A DNA stretch of 64,000 nucleotides from positions 124,001-188,000 of the forward strand of contig JADJCX010000001.1 of assembly GCA_016703005.1 (NCBI GenBank), given 5' to 3'. Source of the stretch: Flavobacteriales bacterium (GTDB taxonomy: Bacteria; Bacteroidota; Bacteroidia; Flavobacteriales_F; PHOS-HE28). The first letter of the stretch is position 1, and the number at the start of each line of letters is the position of its first letter. Under the pieces are notes generated by a model. That model made no database searches. It saw nothing but the letters and a program-made list of their open reading frames with translations, and was not told the DNA's origin. Below, one piece after another: positions 8,359 through 16,573 of this stretch. The position numbers and the translations under genes were made by a program.

Positions 8359-9156
8359 TCACTGCAACGGATCCGCCAACAACAACTCCGGGTAGATGAA
8401 CTCCTCGCTGGCAGTGGGCGTATTACCTGCGCCATCCTTGCCTAACAGTGGCCGCACGGAGTGCGCTATCATGGCATCGGTGGGGTAGGGTTTGATCAAT
8501 TGCAGGAGTGCTTGCTGATCGGCAGCACCATGGATCGGCGCAAGCCAAAGGCGTTCTTCTTCTTCCGTTAGGATCACCGGCATGCGAGGTTCGGTTGCGC
8601 CCTTTGCGGGGCCGCCGGCGGGTTTGTTGTGGATACGACGCATGAGGTCGTTGGCCTGCGTGGTAACAATGCTGAAGGTGTGTAGCGCCTCGTGGCTGTC
8701 AGGGTCGGTCCACACTTCCCATAACCCGGCAAGAGCGAATTGTTCGCGGTCCTTCAACCGGATGAAATAGGGATAGGCCCGTTTGCCGAAGTGATGATGT
8801 TCGAAGAAGCCTTCCACGTGCACGATGCAACGCTTCATGGTGGCCGAGGCCCGGAAGGCGGGCTTTTCGAAGATCGTTTCCCCACGGGCGTTGAGCGTTT
8901 GGTTCCAGATCGTCTTGCGCTGATCATTGTCCTTGACCCACGCCGGTACAAGGCCCCACTGCGCGAGCTGAGGCTCTCCGGGGGCATCGGCCGTGAACAC
9001 GACAAGTCGCGGATGCGTGAACGCATTCGCGAAGTGATGGTCGAGATCGGGGAACGGTAGCAAGAGCTTCTGCAGCTTCTCCACCAGCACCAAGTCGCCA
9101 CGGCTGCGAGCGATGCGGATGCCCATTTCCGTGCGGGCCTTCACGCCATAACACAT
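8359..9156 (-). CDS. SRAP-domain (YedK/HMCES-like) abasic-site protein
   Basis: A 265-residue SOS-response-associated peptidase family protein. It starts Met-Cys, placing the catalytic Cys at residue 2 as required for covalent capture of abasic sites in single-stranded DNA. The conserved NARGETI segment, the acidic EGFFEHH segment and the RMPVIL motif are present. The histidine is supplied by RRIHNKP, with a Gly-rich insertion of about 10 residues before RMPVIL. This family protects stalled replication forks from abasic-site breakage. It is convergent with the helicase and follows the response regulator by 19 nt. Confidence 0.92.
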   Translation of the reverse strand: MCYGVKARTEMGIRIARSRGDLVLVEKLQKLLLPFPDLDHHFANAFTHPRLVVFTADAPGEPQLAQWGLVPAWVKDNDQRKTIWNQTLNARGETIFEKPAFRASATMKRCIVHVEGFFEHHHFGKRAYPYFIRLKDREQFALAGLWEVWTDPDSHEALHTFSIVTTQANDLMRRIHNKPAGGPAKGATEPRMPVILTEEEERLWLAPIHGAADQQALLQLIKPYPTDAMIAHSVRPLLGKDGAGNTPTASEEFIYPELLLADPLQ

Positions 9157-9175
9157 CAGCGGTCGGTTGAAAGTG

Positions 9176-9817
9176 CTACACCCAGCAGCGATCGATGGCG
9201 TATTTCACCAAGCCCGCCGTACCGCGCACGTTGAGTTTCGCCATAAGGTTCTTGCGGTGCGTCTTCACCGTATCGGTGCTGAGGAACAATGCCGCCGAGA
9301 TCTCGTCGTTCGTCTTTTCCAATGCGATCAAGCGGATGATCTCGCGCTCGCGGTCGGTGAGCCCTTGGTAAACGCCATCGAAGCGCTTATCGGTATGCGC
9401 ATAGCCCTTGGCGATGCTGGCGCGCGCGGCCGGACTGATGTAACGACCACCGTTCGTTACCAGTTCGATAGCGGCGATCATTTCCTTGGGGCTGCATTCC
9501 TTCACGAGATAACCACGGGCTCCTTCGATCAGCATGCTGTTCACGTATTCGATCTCCGTGAGCGCCGAATGCGCGAGCACTTGTAGGTCGGGATATTTCT
9601 TGCGCAACACGCGCGTGGTATCAATGCCGTCCATCTCGTGCATCGACACATCCATGAGCACAAGGTCCGCCTCCACGGTCTTCAGCATTGTCAGCAAGGC
9701 TTTGCCTGATCGCGCGTGGCCCACAATGCGCAGATGTTCCAGTTTGGAGAAGTGCTCCTTCAACCCTTGAGCGACCAGCTTCTGGGCATCGGCAACGATT
9801 ATGCGGGTAATTGGCAT
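9176..9817 (-). CDS. LuxR-family (NarL-type) response regulator
   Basis: A 213-residue two-domain regulator starting MPITRIIVADAQKLVAQG. The receiver domain (about 1-120) has the phospho-acceptor Asp in LVLMDVSMHEMDG and the conserved Lys in YLVKECSPKE. A LuxR HTH follows (LTDREREIIRLIALEKTNDE ... VKTHRKNLMAKL). A longer reading frame to 9913 runs through a perfect palindrome and is rejected. No sensor kinase is adjacent, so its signal and targets are unknown. Confidence 0.9.
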   Translation of the reverse strand: MPITRIIVADAQKLVAQGLKEHFSKLEHLRIVGHARSGKALLTMLKTVEADLVLMDVSMHEMDGIDTTRVLRKKYPDLQVLAHSALTEIEYVNSMLIEGARGYLVKECSPKEMIAAIELVTNGGRYISPAARASIAKGYAHTDKRFDGVYQGLTDREREIIRLIALEKTNDEISAALFLSTDTVKTHRKNLMAKLNVRGTAGLVKYAIDRCWV

Positions 9818-9882
9818 TGTGTGCTCGGTAAGGGCAGCGGTGCTAAGGAACGAAGCCGCGTTCGTATTCGCCATACCCGAAC

Positions 9883-9913
9883 GTGCAATGCCGGGCATCG
9901 CCCGGCATTGCAC
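9883..9913. repeat. perfect 14-bp palindrome (REP-like or terminator hairpin)
   Basis: GTGCAATGCCGGGC and its exact reverse complement are separated by only 3 nt, between the stop of the OmpA-domain gene and the start of the response regulator. No T run follows on either strand. This fits a REP-type intergenic palindrome or a Rho-assisted terminator. Confidence 0.7.
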
Positions 9914-9940
9914 CTCCTACCTCACCACCGCCCCTGTACC

Positions 9941-11695
9941 CTATGCTTTCGTACCGGTCAGCTCGTTCAGTGCTGCGCGGATCTCGGCAAAGCTGCTCGG
10001 CTTGAAGTCGAGCTTCATTTTCTTCGTGTGCTCCACGTCCTGTCGGCACAGCATGGGTTTGCCATCCAGCACTTTATAGGCGAAGACCACCGCCGGTTGG
10101 TTCTTCGGGATCTCGTTCAGCCGGTATTCGTGGGAATCGTTCCGTTGCATCTGCAACATGCTCTTGATACCGGTGAAGACGAGATAGACCTCTTCGTCGC
10201 TCGCATCGGGATCGGCCACGGCGAGGATGGTGCGCGGCGAAGGATCGTTGTAGAACCGATCGCAGTTGATCCACCCTAAGCGGCTGGTGGTGAGCACCCA
10301 GCCTTGCAATCCTGCGGTGGTGGTTGCGCTGCCCAAGCTGTCCATGCGTGCGGCGTAGGCTTCGGCGTACTTGTCGCGTTCCGCGCGCCATGCGCTCAGG
10401 ATGCTGTCGTTCCGGGGGCGCACGGCCTCGACTTGTCGCTGGTGCGCTTCCCAAGCCGGTTGCCACACATCCTTTTGCCACTGCGCATAGTGTTCCAATT
10501 TCTCTTTTTCCCATGCCTTCGTCTTCGCCGCAAAATCCTCCAAGGCTTGCGGATAGGCGGCGCATTCCTCTTCGTATTGCGCAACGCGGCGGGTGTGCTT
10601 TTCGAGAGCATGCGTGTGTTGTTCCAACGCCTTTGCGAAGCGCAATTCATCGGTGTGGCGCAAGGTTTCGCGGCTTACGAAGCGGTACCAGCGGTAGGTG
10701 CTGTTGAAGCGTTCGCGCTGGGGTTCTTTCGGTTCGCGCGGATAGACGGGTTCGATCGGTTTGCGCAGTGTGTTCTTCGGTGCATGGTAATCGAGCTTGC
10801 GCATGGCCGGCCATTTCAGTTCGGGTGACTTGGCGGCGAAGAGAAAGGGCTCAGTGAACGTCCAACTGCGTGTAACACTGGTCGCTGCGGTGTTCCAATC
10901 GCTGCCGTCGTTGCTGAGGAACAACTGCATGCCGTCTTTCTGCGCTGAAGCGGGCAGCGTGATCTTCAGTGGTTTTGTTGGGTCCAGTTGTAGTGGAGCA
11001 CCATCGCTGCCGATCGCCTCGACTTTCACCATGCCGGCTGTTTCGATCAGTTGGTCGCCGCTGCGTGTGCTCAGTTCGTGCCCGAGGATCGCATCGAGGC
11101 CGAGCGCATCGGTTACGTTGAGTCGCACGGTTGATGTAACGGGCAGTCCATTGGCATCCACTAAGGCGAGAGCCGGAAGTTCCAGAACAATGCCCGCTGC
11201 CGTCGTGATGGTCTGGTCCACGGAAGGGTCGATGCTGAAGGTCTGTTCGCTGCCCTCGCGCAAGCGCGCTTGCAAGTCGGCGGTGGTTTCCCATTGGTGC
11301 AGCGTGCAGGTCACCTGCACACGGCGGTTGGCCGCTTGGCCTTCCTCGTCGTTGTTGCTGGCGATGGCTTTTCGCTCGCCGAAGGCGCGCAGGGTGATGG
11401 CTTCGGCAGGCACACCGTGCGCGACCAAGTACTCCCGTACTGCATGCGACCGGCGCAGCGCGAGTTGTTCGTTGTAGCCCTGGCTCGCATCGCTATCGGT
11501 GTGTCCGGCGATGGAGAACTCGATGTCCGCTTGCTTGTCGATGGTTGCCAAGAAGGCGTCGAGCCGTGCGATGGCATCGGCCGTGAGCACGTGCTCATCG
11601 CTGGCGAAATGCACCAGCGTATCGCGCTGGGTGCTGGTAGCATGACTTCCACAGAACGCGAGGAGGAGAAGAAGCAGAAAAAGGATGCGTGACAT
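9941..11695 (-). CDS. exported protein with N-terminal OmpA-like domain
   Basis: A 584-residue protein with a signal peptide (MSRILFLLLLLLAFCGSHA). An OmpA-like peptidoglycan-binding domain lies right after it (about residues 25-130; signature IAGHTDSDASQGYNEQLALR and RRVQV), which is unusual because it is normally C-terminal. Next comes a beta-rich region (about 150-290; LPASAQKDGMQLFLS), then a long charged, tyrosine- and tryptophan-rich helical region (330-470), then a C-terminal beta domain (LQGWVLTTSRLGWINCDRFY). It probably anchors to peptidoglycan in the periplasm. A minus-strand palindrome follows the gene. Confidence 0.8.
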   Translation of the reverse strand: MSRILFLLLLLLAFCGSHATSTQRDTLVHFASDEHVLTADAIARLDAFLATIDKQADIEFSIAGHTDSDASQGYNEQLALRRSHAVREYLVAHGVPAEAITLRAFGERKAIASNNDEEGQAANRRVQVTCTLHQWETTADLQARLREGSEQTFSIDPSVDQTITTAAGIVLELPALALVDANGLPVTSTVRLNVTDALGLDAILGHELSTRSGDQLIETAGMVKVEAIGSDGAPLQLDPTKPLKITLPASAQKDGMQLFLSNDGSDWNTAATSVTRSWTFTEPFLFAAKSPELKWPAMRKLDYHAPKNTLRKPIEPVYPREPKEPQRERFNSTYRWYRFVSRETLRHTDELRFAKALEQHTHALEKHTRRVAQYEEECAAYPQALEDFAAKTKAWEKEKLEHYAQWQKDVWQPAWEAHQRQVEAVRPRNDSILSAWRAERDKYAEAYAARMDSLGSATTTAGLQGWVLTTSRLGWINCDRFYNDPSPRTILAVADPDASDEEVYLVFTGIKSMLQMQRNDSHEYRLNEIPKNQPAVVFAYKVLDGKPMLCRQDVEHTKKMKLDFKPSSFAEIRAALNELTGTKA

Positions 11696-11873
11696 GGTAT
11701 CGGGGTTTTGGTGTCAAAGCGCTTCGACCAGGCTTGGCCGAAGGCGCCGCTTACAACACTGAATGCCCGGAACCGGAAAAGGTGACCGGGTAGGAGGTCG
11801 TTAAAGACTGTTGATCCGTCAGCCAAGGCAATAGCGGGCGGGCCGATCGGTTCTGAGCGGAAACCCGACGAAC

Positions 11874-12593
11874 ATGCAGTTCAACCATTGGATCCATTTC
11901 TTCAATTCAAACGCCGGACATTTCCACCACTTCCGGTTCACCGATGATCACGCCATCGATGAGGTGGAACGAAGGATCATCGAAAGGTCTCTCCAGCAAT
12001 TCCAACATGGGGAACAAAGCGAGGGCAAGAATCTGTTCCGGTATGCCAAGGGTTTCGATAGCGATGGATACCTGAAGGCGATCGTGCCGTTCATCCGGGA
12101 GGAACAGGACCATGCCATGATCCTGGGCAAGTTCATGGAGCGGAACGGGATCGAACGCATAAAGGGGCATTGGGTGAACGAAGTGTTCCGTGGGCTGCGC
12201 CGTTTTGCTGGGCTCGAAATGTCCATTACCGTGCTGCTCACTGCGGAAACGATCGCTGCCGTGTATTACAAGGCGCTCGGGCGGGCGACATCTTCCGATG
12301 ACCTGCGGAGGATCTGCGAGGACATCCTGCGCGATGAAGAGATGCACATCAATTTCCAATCGTACACGATCAACCTGCTGCAGCGGGACCGGTCATGGCT
12401 GCACCGGAAATGCTTGCGCTACGCCCACCAATTCCTGATGGCCGGCACCATCGTGGTCGTGTATGCGGGCCACCGGCGCGTGCTGCGGGCAGGCGGCTAT
12501 CCGGCCTGGCACTTCGCTCGAGAGGTACAACGCGAATTCATGCGCGCGGACGCGATGATCCTCGGTCAAGGGTCGATCGCGACCGCGCAATAG
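11874..12593 (+). CDS. ferritin-like diiron-fold protein
   Basis: A 239-residue helical protein with the four-helix diiron pattern: a Glu in the first helix (Glu47 or Glu50), E77-x-x-H80 (REEQDH), Glu125 (LTAETIAA) and E155-x-x-H158 (RDEEMH). All predicted ligands are present, so it may bind two metal ions. The N-terminus is very rich in His and Phe (NHWIHFFNSNAGHFHHF). The substrate is unknown; ferritin-like proteins with this set of ligands include oxidases, hydroxylases and rubrerythrin relatives. It is a single gene, divergent from the OmpA-domain gene. Confidence 0.7.
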   Translation: MQFNHWIHFFNSNAGHFHHFRFTDDHAIDEVERRIIERSLQQFQHGEQSEGKNLFRYAKGFDSDGYLKAIVPFIREEQDHAMILGKFMERNGIERIKGHWVNEVFRGLRRFAGLEMSITVLLTAETIAAVYYKALGRATSSDDLRRICEDILRDEEMHINFQSYTINLLQRDRSWLHRKCLRYAHQFLMAGTIVVVYAGHRRVLRAGGYPAWHFAREVQREFMRADAMILGQGSIATAQ

Positions 12594-12601
12594 GGAAGAC
12601 C

Positions 12602-14185
12602 CTATCTCACCTTCAGCATACTCTTCACCTGCTGTAAGCCTTCGTTCTGGAGGCGGCAGTAGTACACGCCAGCGGGCAATGGACCGAGGTTGCAATCGAC
12701 CGTGTATTTGCCGGCGGGCATGGTCTCGTTCTTCAGCGTTGTGAGCAATTGGCCTTGTTCGTTGAAGACCTGGACCATGGCCCGGCCACCGTTGCTGGTG
12801 AAGGTGACGGCCGTGTTCTCCGTGAACGGGTTCGGATAGATCTCCAGCACGCTGGTGCCCGAAGCCTGGTTGGCTTCGTGAATACCGATGCCCAAGCAAC
12901 CTGCGGGATCCACCAGCGCGAGCGGCTGGTAGGTGTTGAGCAAAATGGTATCCACTTCGGCGGGTGGCAAGCAGAACCAATCGGTGAGCACGCTCGCGTA
13001 GATGCTACGGAAGTCGTACTGCATGGCGAGGTTGGTGTTCACACCTGTGTTCGCGGGGATCACCGGGTTGGTGCCGAGCATGCCGGGCAATATCTGCGTA
13101 CCGAAGAAGAACATGGGCAACGCGCTGCCGTGATCAGTGCCGCCGCTACCGTTGCTCATGATGCGCCGACCGAATTCGCTGAACGACATGCCGATCACGC
13201 GGTCCTCCAATCCGAGCAGGTTCAGGTCGTCCTGGAACGCGTGTATGGAATCGCTGACGCCCTTCAGCAGGTTGGCATGCACGCCGACGCTGTGGTCGTT
13301 GGTGTTCACCTGTTGCGCGTGCGTGTCGAAGCCTTGTTCGCTCACCCAGTAGATCTTGGTCTTCAATCCGCCGCAGATCAGCTGTGCAACGATCTTCAAC
13401 GCTTGGGCCAGTTCGGCGCCGGGGGCGTTGCCAGTGGGGTAGAGCGTGCTGAGGTTGCAACCGGATTGTGCGGCCGCTTCGATCACATCACCGTATTCAT
13501 CGGCTTGGCGCTGCACGGTGCGGAGGAAGTCGAGCTTGGCGCCCTTGCAGTCGGCCGTAACGGGGTCTTGATACACGTTGCCAACGAGGCTCAGCGGATC
13601 ATCGGTGTTGTTGATGGCAACGGCCATGCTGATGCCCATATGGTGCAACGCGGGTCCGGCGGAGCCGCCCACGCGGATGGCCAACGGATCGGGCATGTCC
13701 ACGTTCGGGAAGCCGTTGGGATAGTTCGGGAATTCGTTGTTGAGGTAACGGCCGGTCCATCCGCTGTCGAGCACTTGGTTGCTGTCGGCACCGGTTTCCC
13801 AGATGTCGGTAGCGCGGAAGTGCGAGAAGTTCGGATCGGGATAGCTCACGCCCTGCACGATGTTCAATTTGCCATCGTTCCACAAGTCCTGCATGCCTGT
13901 CATCGCAGGGTGCAGACCGGTGGCGCCGTTGGTACCGCTCAGCACCAGCACATCGGCTTGGTCGATCAACACGTTGCTGCGGAATTGCGACAGCAGGCTG
14001 TACTGGTCGATGGGGATAACGGTGTTGAGGCCGTCGTTGCCACCGAACAGTTGGATCACCACCAGCACGCGGTCTTCGGCCGCGCTCTTCGCCAGTGCCG
14101 ACATCAGCGGATTGCTGAAGCCGCGCACGGCCATGCCGCCCACGGTCACTGCGCCTGCGCTTCTGAGGAATGTTCTGCGTTTCAT
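12602..14185 (-). CDS. DUF1501 protein with T9SS sorting domain
   Basis: A 527-residue protein. The N-terminus (MKRRTFLRSAGAVTVGGMAV) looks like a twin-arginine-type signal. The DUF1501 body has the typical LFGGNDGLNTVIP start and a SEFGRRIMSNGSGGTDHG motif, a fold related to the alkaline phosphatase/sulfatase superfamily. The tail (about residues 440-527, from IYPNPFTENTAV) is a type A T9SS sorting domain. It lies 12 nt after the DUF1800 gene on the same strand; the two families are regularly paired in one operon. Their substrate is unknown, though the pair is often found near polysaccharide or surface-protein genes. Confidence 0.9.
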   Translation of the reverse strand: MKRRTFLRSAGAVTVGGMAVRGFSNPLMSALAKSAAEDRVLVVIQLFGGNDGLNTVIPIDQYSLLSQFRSNVLIDQADVLVLSGTNGATGLHPAMTGMQDLWNDGKLNIVQGVSYPDPNFSHFRATDIWETGADSNQVLDSGWTGRYLNNEFPNYPNGFPNVDMPDPLAIRVGGSAGPALHHMGISMAVAINNTDDPLSLVGNVYQDPVTADCKGAKLDFLRTVQRQADEYGDVIEAAAQSGCNLSTLYPTGNAPGAELAQALKIVAQLICGGLKTKIYWVSEQGFDTHAQQVNTNDHSVGVHANLLKGVSDSIHAFQDDLNLLGLEDRVIGMSFSEFGRRIMSNGSGGTDHGSALPMFFFGTQILPGMLGTNPVIPANTGVNTNLAMQYDFRSIYASVLTDWFCLPPAEVDTILLNTYQPLALVDPAGCLGIGIHEANQASGTSVLEIYPNPFTENTAVTFTSNGGRAMVQVFNEQGQLLTTLKNETMPAGKYTVDCNLGPLPAGVYYCRLQNEGLQQVKSMLKVR

Positions 14186-14197
14186 ATTCGTGTGGGC

Positions 14198-15862
14198 TTA
14201 GTGGAGGTGGTATTCGGCAGCGCTCTGCATGTCGAGGAACAGGCTCAGCAGGATCACAGGTACGAGCATGCCGTAGGGGTCCGTGGTGTTCGGGTCGGCG
14301 CTGTACGCGGCCCAACCCTGCATCCAATAGATGTCGCTCGCCTGTCCGAAGAGCAGGAAGTTGGTCTTCAGTTGATCCTTCACCACCTGTGATAGTGGTG
14401 TGGCAAAGAGCAGTTCCGCGGCTTCATCGATCAGCGTGTTCGGATCGAGCGGGTTCTGGAATTGCGCAACGAAAGCCGCGAAGTCGATCTTGAAGCTGAG
14501 GTTGGCGCTCTGCGGTTCGTAGGTGTTGGCCGGTGTGGTGAGGCCCACGTAGCAGATGATATCGCTAATGAGCTTGCGCAGCGCGTAGTTGGCCGCGTCC
14601 ATCCACATGGTGTCGTACTGCGGGAACTGGTAGTAGGCCGGCCATCCAGCAACGTTGGGCGGATCGGCGAGCGATTGTCCGGCGTACGCAGCGATGTTGC
14701 GCACATCGAACCATGTGCTGTATTGCGCCTCCAATTGGCCACCGGAGGGGAAGGGCATGCCGAGCTGGCGCACCATGCCGTAGGTGTAATCGATCGGGCT
14801 CTTCACCATACAGCCGCGCACTTCGGTGCTGAAGAAACGATCGCTGGTGAGCAGCGCGTTCATCACGATGCGGATCTGCTCCGGGTCGGCGCTGTTGTCG
14901 CGGAAGATCTGCGCCAGCGGCTCGATCACATCGGTTTCGATGATCGCATCGATATCGCTGTGCACGAAGAAGCGGTACAATTCACGGCAGATGTGCTTGC
15001 TCACTGCTTCCTGCAGGAAGAGCATATCGAGCAAGGCGTTCAGTTCGGTAACGCCGCCGTTCGGGCTGGCATCGCCCGGGATCACGGTGTTGTTGAAGAA
15101 CGCGCTGAACTGCTTGCTGCCCGTATCGTGCAGGAAGTTGTAGTAGATGGTGGATGGCACGATCGGGTTGCCGCCTTGCTCCACGGCGATGGTCCAGCCG
15201 GTGAGCACGCGCGCGGCTTGTTGCACATCGGCCTCGGAATAACCGCTGCCTTCGCCGAGCGTGAAGAGTTCCATCAGCTCGCGGGCGTAGTTCTCATCGG
15301 GCGCGAAGGAGTTGTTCAAGTATCCGTTCAGGTAGTACAGCATGGCCGGGTTGATGGTCATGTCGTACATCATCTGCCGGAAGTTCCCCTTCGACTGATC
15401 GCGGAGGATCTTGCAGTATTGGTAGTTGGCCTCAGGCAGGAAGGCGACGGAGATCTGCGTTACCAATGTGTTGTGCCAGAAGAGCACCATCTTCTCGCGC
15501 AGGTTGCGGTCCTGCTGCACCATCAAGCCGCTCCACCACTCCACGAAGCTGATCATGCGCGAAGTAGCCGGGTCGGGGAAAACCTCGTTCGGGTCGCGCG
15601 GCGTGTTCACCCACGTGGTGCCATACGTTACGGGCACGTCGATGAGAGCAGGGTCCATATTGCCGTTGCCATCGTCCACACTGTAGGCCTTCACCGGCGG
15701 CGGCACCACCGTACTGAAGGTCAGTAGTTCGTCCACCACCTGTTGCAGGGTCATGCCGTTGAAGTGGGCGAGGTCCGCGGGTGCTACGCCGAACAAGGTG
15801 CGGCGCAGGAGGTGGAGCAGTTCGGGTCTGCCGAACGGTCCGGTGTAGGGGGTCAAAGGCAT
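14198..15862 (-). CDS. DUF1800 domain protein
   Basis: A 554-residue DUF1800 protein. Recognisable segments are ELLHLLRRTLFGVAPADL near the start, REKMVLFWHNTLVTQI (about 120-140), and FAPDENYARELMELFTLG followed by RVLTGWTI in the middle. No signal peptide is obvious. It is the first gene of a two-gene operon with the DUF1501/T9SS gene, and the products are expected to work together. Biochemical function is unknown. The 236 nt between it and the next gene hold the promoter of the cold-shock gene at 16099. Confidence 0.9.
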   Translation of the reverse strand: MPLTPYTGPFGRPELLHLLRRTLFGVAPADLAHFNGMTLQQVVDELLTFSTVVPPPVKAYSVDDGNGNMDPALIDVPVTYGTTWVNTPRDPNEVFPDPATSRMISFVEWWSGLMVQQDRNLREKMVLFWHNTLVTQISVAFLPEANYQYCKILRDQSKGNFRQMMYDMTINPAMLYYLNGYLNNSFAPDENYARELMELFTLGEGSGYSEADVQQAARVLTGWTIAVEQGGNPIVPSTIYYNFLHDTGSKQFSAFFNNTVIPGDASPNGGVTELNALLDMLFLQEAVSKHICRELYRFFVHSDIDAIIETDVIEPLAQIFRDNSADPEQIRIVMNALLTSDRFFSTEVRGCMVKSPIDYTYGMVRQLGMPFPSGGQLEAQYSTWFDVRNIAAYAGQSLADPPNVAGWPAYYQFPQYDTMWMDAANYALRKLISDIICYVGLTTPANTYEPQSANLSFKIDFAAFVAQFQNPLDPNTLIDEAAELLFATPLSQVVKDQLKTNFLLFGQASDIYWMQGWAAYSADPNTTDPYGMLVPVILLSLFLDMQSAAEYHLH

Positions 15863-16050
15863 GTGCGGGTGCGGTTACCGGTGGATCGGTGCTGCGACAA
15901 GGGTTGGAACCGATGGTTCAAACGCATGGGATGAACGCAAAATAGAGGGCTGTATGTTGCCCCCATATTGCCTGACGTGGCAGGTTATCCACAGCGCTGC
16001 CTTCGGTTGAAGGGCCGGCCGTGACCTGTCGCGGTAGGGCGCAAAAGCGC

Positions 16051-16078
16051 TTGTTCGGTGGCAATTGTCCTACATTGC
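16051..16078 (+). promoter_or_regulatory. Bacteroidota-type promoter of the second cold-shock gene
   Basis: TTG at 16051-16053, a 17-nt spacer, then TACATTGC at 16071-16078. This is close to the Bacteroidota consensus TTG-N17-19-TANNTTTG. It sits 21 nt before the ATG at 16099, implying a very short leader. Confidence 0.5.
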
Positions 16079-16098
16079 GCGCTCAAACAACTTTTTCA

Positions 16099-16293
16099 AT
16101 GCCAACAGGTACCGTTAAGTTTTTCAATGAGACCAAGGGATTTGGTTTCATCGTGCCCGATGAGGGCGGCAAGGATGTGTTCGCGCACAAGACCGGCATC
16201 GTTGATCAGATCCGCGAAGGCGACAAGGTGTCGTACGACGTGGAAGAGAGCCCAAAGGGCTTGAACGCGATCAACGTGAAGCGCGCTGATTAG
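16099..16293 (+). CDS. cold-shock domain protein (64 aa)
   Basis: A complete CSD protein starting MPTGTVKFFN, with RNP1 (KGFGFI) and RNP2 (DVFAHKT, Ala replacing the usual Val). It probably acts as a nucleic-acid chaperone in the cytoplasm. An in-frame extension to 16021 is rejected because the promoter lies inside it. A strong intrinsic terminator follows 27 nt after the stop. It is a paralogue of the gene at 4305-4496, with the same MP/AxGxVKFFN start and SPKGL(N/S)AINV end. Confidence 0.95.
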   Translation: MPTGTVKFFNETKGFGFIVPDEGGKDVFAHKTGIVDQIREGDKVSYDVEESPKGLNAINVKRAD

Positions 16294-16320
16294 CGCAACC
16301 ATTCATTCCGCAGGTCTCTC

Positions 16321-16354
16321 GGCCCTGGCAGCGTAAGCAGCCGGGGCCTTTTTA
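16321..16354 (+). terminator. Rho-independent terminator of the second cold-shock gene
   Basis: A 9-bp stem GGCCCTGGC / GCCGGGGCC (one G-U pair) followed by TTTTT. Clear intrinsic terminator. Confidence 0.85.
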
Positions 16355-16360
16355 CGTCCC

Positions 16361-16497
16361 GTCATCGCGAGGCCATTCATATGGTCGAAGCGATCCATAC
16401 TACGGTTGATGTTGGTAGAGCGTGATCGTATCACCGCTAGGCCGATGGTCGCATGGATCGCTTCACTCGAAGACTCCGCCGCACGGCGGATGACGCG
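16361..16497. repeat. dispersed intergenic repeat, copy A (inverted ends)
   Basis: The left end begins GTCATCGCGAGG and runs to GAAGCGATCCAT (16361-16398). The right end is an inverted, more divergent counterpart running from ATGGATCGCTTC to GGATGAC (16452-16493). The left end is nearly identical (2 mismatches in 38) to the inverted end of the related repeat at 19549-19586. It resembles the widespread GTCATTGCGAG...GAAGCAATCC class of intergenic elements. Confidence 0.7.
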
Positions 16498-16573
16498 CAG
16501 CCCAGGCACCGTCACTGATCCACCTGCCTTGAACTCTGCCCACAACTACATTCGGCGCACTACAAACGACCCT

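Noticed and set aside
12749..14392. Plus-strand open frame of 547 codons across the DUF1501 gene
   Set aside because: It is the antisense shadow of DUF1501, whose minus-strand domain and T9SS tail are clear.
14462..15727. Plus-strand open frame of 421 codons opposite the DUF1800 gene
   Set aside because: Antisense shadow; composition is His/Val/Glu-rich without family features.
16358..16545. Small minus-strand open frame over the repeat before xth
   Set aside because: It lies wholly within a dispersed non-coding repeat and the cold-shock terminator.
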